Shown: positions 43,046 to 53,418 of the stretch, in pieces
How the letters are laid out: each line of letters starts with the position of its first letter
Numbering within the stretch: position 1 is the stretch's first letter
Source of the DNA: Onthophagus taurus
Lineage: Eukaryota; Arthropoda; Insecta; Coleoptera; Scarabaeidae
Direction: 5' to 3'
Assembly (NCBI RefSeq): GCF_036711975.1
Contig: NC_091971.1
Coordinates: 14,143,501 to 14,207,500, forward strand
Length of the DNA: 64,000 nt
The notes under the pieces: generated by a model
What the model was told of the DNA's origin: nothing
What the model saw: the letters and a program-made list of their open reading frames with translations, nothing else
Database searches by the model: none
Program-made: the position numbers and the translations under genes

Positions 43046-44490
43046 GACCATATATACGTAATAAGCTAACACAAAATGAGGAATCCTGTGATATTCTTCA
43101 ATTAAAATGCTATGTTATGTCAAATATTCAGAGAAACTTTACCAAGACAAAATAAGTCATAACTGTTCTTTATTGCATGGATAAATCTGTATCCATGTAG
43201 TAGCCACATATTCCGAATAAGCCAAAAGTACAAAGCTAATTCAATTCGGGTTTATCGTAAATACAGCAAAATAAGGCAGAAAGATATACATTATTCATAC
43301 GATATTATGGTGTGGTACAAAAATGTTGAGTTGAGCAATAAATACTTTCAAAGCTATACAGTATGTTTCGTGACAGCACTAATGGAATTTGTTTTCTAGG
43401 TTTTACTTCTAGCAAAAAAAATTGTGTGAAGAGTGCTTTTTGAAGTTATATCTAGCTTCGCGGCGCATTAGACAAGTGCGGTATGACATCATTTATAAGG
43501 TAAAGTACTTATTCAGGTCAAGTTCACTGTTCAAAAATGTTGGCATAACTTTTCATGTTCTTCGAAAAACTGACTCACCTCGCAGCATTCATATTCAGTA
43601 CGAACGAGTAACAGCAGAATATTGTTAGGAGAACATGCTTGCCATGTCGCAATCCCAGTGTTAGTACGCAATGGATATCTACACATTTAATAATTCTCAA
43701 TCAATGGTATGGAGAACATTGAAAAAAAACTTGCTGTATCTGCCTACTGCAACAATTTAGACAAGATTTAGGCATCAACTACATAGATGACAAGAAGTTG
43801 GATATCCTCATGCAAAGATAAAAACTAATTTTCATTGTAGATTTAAGCCACATTCCCACGACGCATGAGGCACGCTCCATATGAACAAGGTGTCGTCAGT
43901 AGCTAACGTCACAGATAAGGGTGGTGGTCAGGTTCAGATTAAACTGGTTTGATTTTTGTCGTGAATTTGGTCGCATATTATTAATTTACAAGACAATGAG
44001 ACTATGCTGTTTCTCGAATTGTATGCTAGTGAACTGGTGTTGTACGACGCAACAATCAAGATTACAAAATTGAGTTTTGAGAATGATAGCAGCTGAGAGA
44101 ATTTCTAACGCACTCAATATTCCTGGATGTGGATCGAAAGACGTTATTCCAAAATTTAATAACTGTGTGAATTATGTGAAACGCCTCGCATTCAGACATT
44201 CGTAGCAAGGTTTTAAAATATGATCTATTCTCAGTTACTTAGCTGTCAACTAAATTATGTGCCCTCGATTTCCATTCAAGCATCCATTTTCTAACCCCCC
44301 ATTGCCTTTTTCTTTCGATTTTGGCTACCATTCATTGTTTGTGCTAAGATAGCACCAAAAATGTGGTCAAAATGTACGAAATATTTTGAACATGCTCCAT
44401 TAGTGCCATGAGGTCTCAATAAAACACCCTGTATAACAAAATGCCGACTATAACTTTTCTGAAAGAACTCAACTGAAAATAATAAAGTAT
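43046..44490. other. HDAC4 intron, spacer before the first protease
   Basis: Mostly unrecognised. A degenerate coding-like stretch at about 44085-44205 (plus, NIPGCGSKDVIPKFNNCVNY then stops) suggests an old pseudogene or transposon. An ACACCCTGTATAAC transposon-end-like string lies near 44425. Confidence 0.4.
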
Positions 44491-44652
44491 CGAGGGACTT
44501 ATATCAATAATATTACATAATAATTTGTCGAATATGTTTATAAGGTAATACATCTTAAACTAACACAATACAACACAACAATATATATAATATATGTGCG
44601 TATAAACTATTAAAATAATTACAGTTTTATGCTAATATATTTTTGGTCGCCT

Positions 44653-44659
44653 ATATAAA
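44653..44659 (+). promoter_or_regulatory. TATA box of protease copy 1
   Basis: TATATAA in CCTATATAAATTATT, 45 nt before the ATG. The whole 190-bp upstream block is conserved in copy 2, as expected for a duplicated promoter. Confidence 0.6.
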
Positions 44660-44703
44660 TTATTAATTTTGATAACAGCAGCAGTTTTAAGCAGTAACTG
44701 AAC

Positions 44704-45575
44704 ATGAACACCAATTGGTTATCCTTTATATTCTTGTTGTTCTTAACAACAGGTATTTCAAGATACATTTTATTTTCTTAAATTAATTTTTTTAATTCCA
44801 TTTTTAGTGTTATCTCAAAATGAAGGCAACACGACCATAGACAATAATTCAGTTATTGTACCTGAAACGCGAATAAGAAATGGTGACAACATCAATATTT
44901 CACAAGCAAATTACTATGTTGTAGTTTTGTGTGGCGGTCGTGGCGGAGGTACTTTAGTAAGACGAAACAAAGTTATCACCGCCGCTCATTGTGTGGATGA
45001 AACTTGTACCCGCAATAAGGTTCGAGTAGTTGTTGGACTAAACGCACTTTCTAATCTGCCCAATGGAAAAACTTATAGGGCAAAATCCATTCGGATTCAT
45101 CCTATGTACAAGAAACCTGCTCAAGGTGTAAGTCCATATGACATTGCTGTGATTACACTCTCCGAAAAAGTTGCGTTAAATAACAGAGTTGGGCTCATTA
45201 ATTACGCATTTAACGTCCCACCTATTGGTGCTTATTTGACTGTAGTCGGTTATGGAAATATTAATTTAGATGGCGTTAAGCCGGAAAGGTTGCAAAGAAC
45301 TCGACTAAGAATTATAGAGCGTCCAGGAACACAGATTATTACAGAAGTACAAAGTTCTAGTGTTTTGAAGGTAAATTACAAATTTATAATTTGTAATTAA
45401 AATTATTAGTGTCTTTTTATGTTAGGGTGATTCAGGTGGCCCGGCGATATACAACAACCGATTAGCCGGCGTAGTATCGGGATATACAAGTCGGAATGGT
45501 ATTGTTGAAACCAACATTTTTGTTGCTGTGGGTAAAAAAGCAATTTTAACCTTTATTCGAAGAAATATTCCTTAA
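44704..45575 (+). CDS. Secreted trypsin-like serine protease, copy 1 (3 exons)
   Basis: Exons 44704-44752, 44808-45370, 45426-45575; phases agree and give 253 residues. Residues ~1-18 (MNTNWLSFIFLLFLTTVLS) are a signal peptide. The S1 chymotrypsin-fold triad is present: Ala-Ala-His-Cys (TAAHC), Asp in SPYDIAVITL, Ser in GDSGGP. The mature chain probably begins near RIRNGDNINIS, where RI|xxG replaces the usual IVGG cleavage. Only three cysteines are seen in the domain: the Cys42-Cys58 pair can form, but the cysteine before GDSGGP (Cys191) and its partner 220 are absent, and the segment before the active serine is short. A Ser sits at the position corresponding to specificity residue 189. It lies within the HDAC4 intron on the opposite strand. 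AATAAA near 45620. Confidence 0.88.
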
Positions 45576-45639
45576 TTTGAAATGTTAAGTATTAATCTAA
45601 TGCTAAATGTTTTGTGAATAAACATTTTTATCTCCATAT

Positions 45640-45714
45640 ATGTATATTCCGTTATTTTCTTTTATTACGTCTTACATGTTTCGGCTTACGCCATCATCAG
45701 AGACATAATAAATT
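45640..45714. mobile_element. Left part of an inverted-terminus PLE-type element (split by PLE 2)
   Basis: GTTATTTTCTTTTATTACGT then CTTACATGTTTCGGC is inverted at 49370-49430 (CGAAACACGTAAGACG...AATAAAAAAATAAC). It is the same family as 29518-29812. The element was cut in two by the PLE at 45715-49235. Confidence 0.65.
45669..45704 (-). ncRNA. Hammerhead-like ribozyme, complete core
   Basis: Minus strand: TGTCT-CTGATGA-T-GGCGTAAGCC-GAA-ACATGT-A-AGACG. Canonical CUGAUGA and GAAA. Stem I can extend to seven pairs with one G-U (TATGTCT/AGACGTA); stem II is GGC/GCC with a GTAA loop; stem III is the palindrome ACATGT. One of the best-preserved motifs in the window. Confidence 0.72.
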
Positions 45715-46223
45715 AATAGGTAAATGGAAACAACTTAAACCAGCATATACCAGATATAAATTTTCAAATAAATTTACAGAAAAAATCGTTAACCAAATAA
45801 GAACGAAACACATAAAAACTGAACTAAACAAGCAATATAAAAACTTGGATTTTCACAATAGAAATCTCTTGAGAATCTATAACATAGTGTCAGAGAGATT
45901 ACATTATATAGAACTTAATGAAATAATCGCAGAATCTAAAGAACATAAAACCAATACTATAAAAGAAAACAGACTTAATAAACAGAAGAAAATTGAGAAC
46001 TTGAGAAGGGAGAAACAACAATTAGAAAACAAGAACGAACCTGTCACCACACGCACCTTTCACCAACCTCACCAACGTCATATTCACTGAAGAAGAAGAA
46101 AACTTATTCCAAAAAGGACATAAATACGCCACCCCCCAAAACACACAATTAAATATACTAGCCATCGAATTAGAGGACATCGCCAAAGGACACCCCAACG
46201 AAACTGAAATAAGAAGTGACTTA

Positions 46224-46966
46224 GGGTAGGCACACACGGTCGATTTTTAGTCGGCCAATAGTTTAGTCGATGGACATAAATGTATTCAGTTTAATGTAGG
46301 TGCACACACAACACAATTACAAATCAACTCGATTTTTTAATCAAAAGGAGACGATGTGCACTTATGATTAAAAAGTTGTGCAACTATCGTACAACTCCGA
46401 TAATGCCACAGCTTCATATTGAAGCGCACACACAGTCGATAGTTGAGTTGAGATTTTTAGGAATTTAGGTTGCGCGCGCAACTTTAATGAGAGTTGAAGT
46501 GTCTTCTCTAGTAACATAAATCAATTACTACTTTAGTTTCTCTCAATTATTTTATGATAAGTGAATTTATATCAAAAATTAAGTTAAATTATTTTCCGTT
46601 TTACTACCGCAGTTAATTATATACTATACTAAATACAGTGTGTTAATTAATTATCGTACCCGACGTCATCATTGCAAGTATGCAACCAATATCACAGTGC
46701 AATACGCATTATACGCAAATCGCGTATTGCAGTACCAATATTGTGATATTGGTTGCATACTTGCAATGATGACGTAATTCAATTATATATTTATATTCAA
46801 TTCAATATAAATACAAGTTGTTTCGAAATCGATATGTGTGTGCATACAACACGATTTATGAACAACTAAACAGTTTAGTCGGTTATAAATTAATAATGCA
46901 TCGTGATTTCAATCCAATCCAACTAAACTGTTTCGTCGATAAATAATCGACCGTGTGTGCCTACCC
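46224..46966. mobile_element. PIF/Harbinger-type MITE inserted in PLE 2
   Basis: Ends GGGTAGGCACACACGGTCGA and its complement at the right end (CGACCGTGTGTGCCTACCC), flanked by TTA at 46221-46223 and 46967-46969. Removing the element and one TTA restores the PLE reading frame exactly (SDL|IEF). The 743-bp interior has no transposase but holds a perfect hairpin: 33-bp arms 46663-46695 and 46743-46775. Confidence 0.88.
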
Positions 46967-48057
46967 TTAATTGAATTTTTGAGAAAAGATGAAAAAAGAA
47001 TCAAAAGGAAGAACCCCATAGAGGAACACAACGAACAACAGAAAAAAGAAAAAACTCTTCTTAAAACAATAAAAAATAAAATTAAAGACAACAATTTAAA
47101 GGTAACTAAAGCCGATAAAAATTCAGGTATTGTTTTTATGATTTCTTTAATAATAATAATTTTGTGAAAATCACACGAAATCCTCTCAACACATTCCATA
47201 CCAAAACTAAAAAGTTAATTAAAGAATGTAGCTCTTTTATAAAATAACAAGACCTTAAAGAATTTAACCATATACCGATGAACCCTAGAATTTCTATGCT
47301 ATATTCAATCATAAAATTACATAAATAAAACTATCCTATTCGCCCCATAGTCACATCTGTTAACTCAAGTACTGAAAAAACAGCCAGATTCGTCAGTCTC
47401 TTTATTACCAAACAGTTACAATATAAACCTGCTAACACAATCAAAAATAGAAAAGAGCTAGTAGAAACAATTTCTAATATCAACCTCCCTCATAAATGAT
47501 CTCATTTGATTGAACCATAGTTCACAATTACCTGAAAAGTCGTCTAAATGTTTAGTCTATAAATTTAAATTAATAAAACACTGCACTGAACTTAATTTTT
47601 GCCAATTCAATGGAGAAATGTTTAAATACAATGACGGACTCCCAATGGGTTCACCAGCCCGGTTCACGCGGGCTACTAGCAGATTTCTTCATAGACCAAC
47701 TAGAAACGTCACTACTTGAACCTACTGATCCACTCAATAAATACATTTTACTATGGAAAAGATATGTTGATGACATCTTGATTCTCTGGGATAACTCTTC
47801 GCCCAACAACATCAGTGAACTTCTACAACACGTCAATACTTTCCACAACAAAATCAATTTCACTACGGAAATTGAAAAGAATGAATCCATCAATTTCTTA
47901 GATCTTACTCTGAAAAAAAGTTGGAAATAAGATTAAATACAACATATACAGGAAACCTTCTCAATCAGATACAGTAATACCTGCAAACTCCTTTCACCAC
48001 CATATACACAAATATGCTGCTTTCAACTCATACATACATCATATACAAGAAACACCA

Positions 48058-48654
48058 TTGACAGACAACTACAAAAACCAAGAAATCCAAATAATTAAGA
48101 ACATCGCATATAACAATAATTTTCCCCCTCAATTCATAGATAATCTACTTACTAAACATACAAAAAAACAAATAAACTCTGACATAAGTAAAATTTTATC
48201 ACCTGAAAATAAAGAAAATAAAGAATTCATCCTATACAGATCCGTAAATTACCCTGGCAACCTTGCAATAGACATACAAAGAATTTTCAAAAGATACAAC
48301 ATAAAGATCACCTTCAAAACAAACTCAACTCTATTACAAATCCTAAATAACGCAAAAGACCAGATTCATCCACTATCTAAAAGCGGCGTTTACTCACTCC
48401 AATGCGACACCTGCAGAGCAACATACATTGGTGAAAGAGGAAGAAACATCAGACAACGAGTTAAAGAGCATAAACACTTTCCTTCAAACCACCACACCTT
48501 TGATGAAACTAAAAATATAAAATTCCTCCATCAACATAACAAAGGCTTCAAACTCAACATACTTGAGGCATATGAAATCGACAAAATCCGAAAGACATAT
48601 CCAAACACCGAAAATTTAAACGACCAGGTTCTTATCAAACCCATACAACATTAA
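48058..48654 (+). pseudogene. GIY-YIG endonuclease remnant of PLE 2
   Basis: The longest surviving PLE 2 frame (198 codons from a TTG-type start), covering the linker and C-terminal nuclease: KSGVYSLQCDTCRATYIGER and RQRVKEHKHF. The nuclease core is uninterrupted although the upstream RT is frameshifted, so no whole protein can be made. Confidence 0.8.
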
Positions 48655-49145
48655 ATCCAAACCACCAGAAAATACATTTAACTAAATTTCTTATCCCCTA
48701 AATCCTCTACCTTTTATACACACGAGGAATACAATCCAACTGGTTTCCATATCCCAATCATTTCCATAACACTATTCTATAAATAAATTCCATTTTATTT
48801 TGAACCATATTAACCCAGTCTATTAATAGATTTCAACACATACGCTCTTAACAAAACGACACACTCACCTGTGGAACATGATTATGTTCCACCCGACATT
48901 ATATGTTTCACTTAATACATCTGCTACATCCCTATTCTAGTTTTCTAAGTTTAGGTAGTACAATAATTGTTAAAACTTAATCATTCTATTTCATTTTACA
49001 GTCCATTAATGATATATCAAAATTTGAATGTAAATTTGAATGTGTTTCCTAACTTCAACCTTATACAACGAGGTAAAGTAACGTTTTATATTTTTTAATT
49101 TTATCTTTATTTAATTGTATTTTGTGAATGTTTAAAACCTTATAT

Positions 49146-49181
49146 ACTCCTGACGATGGTCTAGGCCGAAACCGGTAGAGT
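49146..49181 (+). ncRNA. Hammerhead-like ribozyme near the 3' end of PLE 2
   Basis: ACTC-CTGACGA-T-GGTCTAGGCC-GAA-ACCGGT-A-GAGT. Core intact (CUGANGA, GAAA). Stem I 4 bp (ACTC/GAGT), stem II GGT/GCC with one G-U pair, stem III the palindrome ACCGGT. Confidence 0.68.
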
Positions 49182-49235
49182 TAATAAGTTTATAAAATAA
49201 ATTGCAGTATAAACATTGTTTGTTTTTAAAAACAC

Positions 49236-49435
49236 ACATAATAAATTGTTAAAATTAATTCTATCATGTTACATAGGGATTCGGTAAGATTATTCGTACA
49301 AAATGAGCTTCCCTTTGTTACACAAGACTTTAAAAAATGTATTATGATAGAATTAATTTTAATTTATAATGATGGTGTAAGCCGAAACACGTAAGACGTA
49401 ATAAAAAAATAACCAGTGGAAGTAGAATCGTAATG
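49236..49435. mobile_element. Right part of the inverted-terminus element split by PLE 2
   Basis: Continues from 45714 across the PLE 2 insertion. It shares AATTAATTCTATCATGTTAC and GGATTCGGTAAGATTA blocks with 29600-29680 and ends in CGTAAGACGTAATAAAAAAA. Its hammerhead-like block (ATAATGATGGTGTAAGCCGA...) has lost the 5' core bases. Confidence 0.65.
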
Positions 49436-49632
49436 GATCAAACCATTTCCTTTAATTATAAATTAATTTATATTTATTAAATCTGAAAATAAAGCCTACA
49501 TAATTTGTCGAATATGTTTATAAGGTAATACATCTTAAACTAACACAATACAACACAACAATATAAATAATATATGTGCGTATAAACTATTAAAGTAATT
49601 ACAGTTTTATGTTAATATATTTTTGGTCGCCT

Positions 49633-49639
49633 ATATAAA
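49633..49639 (+). promoter_or_regulatory. TATA box of protease copy 2
   Basis: TATATAA at the same offset (45 nt before the ATG) as in copy 1. Confidence 0.6.
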
Positions 49640-49683
49640 TTATTAATTTTGATAACAGCAGCAGTTTTAAGCAGTAACTGAAC

Positions 49684-50546
49684 ATGAACACCAATTGGTT
49701 ATCCTTTATATTCTTGTTGTTCTTAACAACAGGTATTTCAACATACATTTTATTTTCTCAAATTAATTTTTTTAATTCCATTTTTAGTGTATTCTCAAAA
49801 TGAAGGCAACGAGAATAATTCTGTTAGTGTACCTGAAACGCGAATAAAAAATGGTGACAACATCAATATTTCAGAAGCAAATTATTATGTTGTAGTTTTG
49901 TGTGGCGGTCGTGGCGGAGGTACTTTAGTAAGACGAAATAAAGTTATCACCGCCGCTCATTGTGTGGATGAAACTTGTACTCGCAATGACGTTCGAGTAG
50001 TTGTTGGACTAAACGCACTTTCTAATCTGTCTAATGGAGAAACGTATAGAGCAGCATCCATCCGAATTCATCCTAAGTACGAGAAACCTGCTCAAGGTGT
50101 AAGTCCATACGATATTGCTGTGATTACACTCTCCGAAGAAGTTGTGTTAAATGATAGAGTTGGGCTCATTAATTACGCATTTAACGTCCCACCTATTGGT
50201 GCTTATTTAACTGTAGTCGGTTATGGAAGAATTAGTTTGGATGGTGTTAGGCCGGAAAGGTTGCAAAGAACTCAACTAAGAATTATAGAGAGTCCAGGAA
50301 CACAAATTATTACAGAAGTACAAAGCTCTAGTATTTTGAAGGTAAATTAAAAATTTATAATTTTTGATTAAAATTATTCGTGTCTTTTTATTTTAGGGTG
50401 ATTCAGGTGGCCCGGCAATATACAACAACCGATTAGCCGGCGTAGTAACGGGATATACAATTCAGAATGGTATTCTTGAAACCAACATTTTTGTTGCTGT
50501 GGGTCATAATGCAATTTTAACGTTTATTCAAACAAATGTTCCTTAA
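49684..50546 (+). CDS. Secreted trypsin-like serine protease, copy 2 (3 exons)
   Basis: Exons 49684-49732, 49788-50341, 50397-50546 give 250 residues. Close paralogue of copy 1: the same signal peptide, intron positions, triad (TAAHC, SPYDIAV, GDSGGP) and missing Cys191/Cys220 pair. Differences include a 3-residue deletion after the signal peptide (NEGNENNS against NEGNTTIDNNS) and charge changes such as EKPAQ for KKPAQ and SLDGVRPER for NLDGVKPER. Both frames are open. Similarity extends from about 49490 (promoter) to past the stop, so one segment of about 1.1 kb was duplicated. The copies are now 4 kb apart, mainly because of PLE 2. Confidence 0.88.
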
Positions 50547-51399
50547 TTTTAAATGTTAAATATTAATTCTATTGTTAAACTTTGTGTTTACACCAACAAA
50601 AATAAATAAACAAGGAAATATAATAAAATAAATCCTAATATGTGAGCTATCTATCGTAGGTAAGGAACAGTATTGAGACCCTAAATTTCCGAGTTGGATT
50701 GAAAATAAACGGTTGAACTATATTAAAATAAACCTATAATACAAAAATAAACGTTTCGTGAATAAACATTTTTTTCTCTATGGGGAGAAATTAGATTGCA
50801 TATCTCTTATATCTCTTATAGATTATATCAGGTACACAAACTCATTTTAACAGTTCCTATTAAACACGATTAACCCTTAACTACTCGCTTCGAGTTAAAT
50901 AGATCAAGGGTGGTTAATATGTTAACGCGCGTGTTTAGCTTGGCATGGGCTGGAGGTAAGTTAACTTTACTATTTAGACGCACTTTGTCGCCACTCAACC
51001 TGTTAAGGCATAAATGAATTTTGATGGATTTCAAAGCTTTTAGAAACAATTTAAATACAATGTCTGGAAACCCCTATTTAGTACCTGTTCATAAGTTCTT
51101 CATTGCATCAACAGCATTTGTAATAATGTGTCTATAAAACTTATATAAACTTTAAAGTTACTCTTTATTGAGTCAATTCCTTGCATGGAAGTAGTTCTGC
51201 CACGTAACGAATCGCTGAGATCTCTCGCTAAGTAAGTGGGTCAAATTTACTGATTATACGATGCTATAAGCCCACATTTTCACCCTTTTTATGATATGAA
51301 TATTGTTTGTAGTGTACGCGGTTTTAAAGATATAAAACACTTCCTTTAAATTTTTTGTAACCTTTCTTCTTAGTATTTCTCGATGTATCGACAACTTTA
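50547..51399. other. HDAC4 intron downstream of protease copy 2
   Basis: 50581-50755 is about 170 bp absent from the matching place after copy 1; GTGAATAAACATTTTT then resumes the similarity. The remainder is unrecognised. Confidence 0.45.
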
Positions 51400-51955
51400 G
51401 ATTCGAGGTGACCACACGGTTCACCTACTTGGGGATACTGTTAAATGACAGAGAAGAAGTAGCGGTAAGAGAGGCAATCACTATTGTGCACCAAATAATG
51501 TCTCCTATCCTCAGAACTCCTCAGCAGAAAATTTAAGTTTAGAATATATAAAACGCTAAGAAGACCTAATGATACGACTGAAACATGGTCGATAACGCAG
51601 AAAGAAGAGACCACAATGAGAGTGTTTGAGCGGAAGATTTTCGGTCCTACTCAGGAGAAAGACGGTAGCTAGAGAATCAGGATGAACTAACGAACAGAAT
51701 AGCATGATGCGAGGATATAGTACGTTTTATTAAGACAACGCCTACAATGGCTGGGGCGTTTACACAGAATTTACCATATAATTCGCAAGAGTGCTCAATG
51801 ATTGAAAGGCGACAAAAAAGAGAAGGCGAGGGAGGCCACGAAGGACATGAAAGATGGCAGCAGATGGAGGGAGGTTACCGAGAACAGAGGAAGATAGCGC
51901 GAAATAGCAAGGAAGGCCAAAACCCACACAATATTTTAGTATAATAGCCGTAAAC
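51400..51955 (+). mobile_element. Decayed RTE-like non-LTR retrotransposon 3' fragment
   Basis: Broken plus frames read FTYLGILLNDREEVAVREAI, then ETWSITQKEETTMRVFERKI, FGPTQEKD and LRQRLQWLGRLHR, ending NSKEGQNPH. This is the standard C-terminal order of RTE/BovB-type reverse-transcriptase proteins. Several stops. Confidence 0.65.
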
Positions 51956-52289
51956 TAAATTGCAGCTAAATAAGTTTTTTTGTTATCATGTTTAGAACAA
52001 AGATACAATCCTAAAATACTTTCTCCATATTTATCATTTTAAAAATGTTACAAATGAAATGTTAGATCAATATTCATCGATTCAATATTGAAGGAAAACA
52101 AACAGAAATCTATTTAAATAATACTATGTAGTTTTTTATTAACAAAATTGAGTATAAGGCTAAAACCATACCTCATAAAAAGAGTACAGTTAAGAGAAAA
52201 ATGGCTATATGATTAATATAGCCGAAGTGTCCAAGATATACGCGGTAACTTAGAAGATAATCTAAAAGCTAAGTTCTAAAAATAGGGAT

Positions 52290-52982
52290 TTACCAGGTTA
52301 GTAATCTCCAGGTTCTTGAGCGTGTTCCTACGTTTAAGCATCTCCAGGTAGCAGCTGATCCAAGTCTTGTAAATGAGTCTTTCGTGCAGTTTCTTGGAGA
52401 CAAAAGAAATAAAGTAGTAACAAGGATGTAAGGAAAAACTGAATGTAGAAAGCATTTCTTTAGAAGAACTCAAGAAATCGCCATCAATACCTCGGAAATG
52501 AGTTCTAAGGATAAGTGTGAAAGGGACCAGACTAGAAAGCTCCAGATTCTTGAGCGTGTTCCAACATCTCCAGGTAGCAGCTGATGCAAGTCTTGTAAAT
52601 GAGTCTTTCGTGCAGTTTCTTGGAGACAAAAGAAATAAAGTAGTAACAAGGATGTAAGGAAAAACTGAATGTAGACAGCATTTCTTTAGAAGAACTCAAG
52701 AAATCGCCTCGGAAATGAGTTCTAAGGATAAGTGTGAAAGGGACCAGAGTAGAAAGCTTCAGATTCTTGAGCGTGTTCCAACATCTCCAGGTAGCAGCTG
52801 ATGCAAGTCTTGTAAATGAATTTTTCGTGCAGTTTCTTGGAGACAAAAGAAATAAAGTAGTTTCACAGGGACGTAAGGAAAAACTGGATGTAGAAAGCAT
52901 TTCTTTAGAAGCAATATTTGATACAGGAATAATTGATGACACAACAGATGACCCACAAGTTCATAGAGAACGAAAATCATGA
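52290..52982 (+). repeat. Exon-like fragment repeated three times
   Basis: Three direct units (about 52300-52520, 52530-52740, 52745-52980) share CATCTCCAGGTAGCAGCTGA, GTGCAGTTTCTTGGAGACAA and AAGCATTTCTTTAGAAG. Only the last keeps a frame (52734-52982): FQHLQVAADASLVNEFFVQF, LGDKRNKVV, VESISLEAIFDTGIIDD. The codon-like conservation suggests a captured exon of a host gene that I cannot name; the first two units have stops. Confidence 0.6.
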
Positions 52983-53138
52983 AGAATTATTAAGAAACCA
53001 AGAATATTCATTTACAAACCAATTTCATGTATGGCTTAGAATGTTTTATTAGATGTAGAAGCATCCATATCACCGTTTGGATTATAGTATTTGGAAATTA
53101 AACTATTTATACTACGATGATTATTTATTTGTGAAATT

Positions 53139-53178
53139 GTCTTTACCGGTTTCGGCACATTGCCGTCTTCAGAAGACT
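53139..53178 (-). ncRNA. Hammerhead-like ribozyme in the left arm, complete core
   Basis: Minus strand: GTCTT-CTGAAGA-C-GGCAATGTGCC-GAA-ACCGGT-A-AAGAC. Stem I 5 bp, stem II GGC/GCC, stem III the palindrome ACCGGT. All core bases are present. Confidence 0.7.
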
Positions 53179-53324
53179 TGTCAGGTTTTCTACGATGTCG
53201 AAAGATAATTTATTTCAAACATAGGTTGCGATTTTTGCGGATTATCAATTTATTGAAGAACAAGATTAACCCCAACGGACATTAATTATTGGCGCGAAAG
53301 GATGTGTGTACACACACCTGACAA

Positions 53325-53363
53325 GTCTTCTGAAGACGGCAATGTGCGGAAACCGGTAAAGAC
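53325..53363 (+). ncRNA. Hammerhead-like ribozyme in the right arm, core mutated
   Basis: Same as the left-arm motif except GTGCGGAAAC for GTGCCGAAAC. That breaks the closing pair of stem II, so this copy is probably inactive. Confidence 0.6.
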
Positions 53364-53418
53364 AACTTCACAAATAAATAATCATCGTAGTATAAATAGT
53401 TTAATTTCCAAATACTAT

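Larger units (their letters stand above)
45715..49235 (+). mobile_element. Decayed Penelope-like element 2, 5'-truncated
   Basis: Flanked by a 12-bp target duplication ACATAATAAATT (45703-45714 and 49236-49247). Broken frames keep the PLE order: an N-terminal charged region from 45718; NETEIRSD|LIEFLRKDEKR interrupted by a MITE; VTKADKNSG near 47107; GLPMGSP near 47635; KRYVDDILILWD near 47758; NESINFLDLTL near 47885; GVYSLQCDTCRATYIGERGR near 48388-48440; and a hammerhead-like motif close to the 3' end. Several stops and shifts make it non-functional. It is clearly a different and older family member than the 31.8-41.0 kb cluster. Confidence 0.88.
53085..53418. mobile_element. Inverted-terminus element with a hammerhead-like motif in each arm
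   Basis: About 100-bp inverted arms: TAGTATTTGGAAATTAAACT...GACTTGTCAGG and CCTGACAAGTC...AGTTTAATTTCCAAATACTA, separated by ~130 bp of non-coding sequence. No transposase or RT. It has the same architecture as 29518-29812 but an unrelated sequence. Confidence 0.8.
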
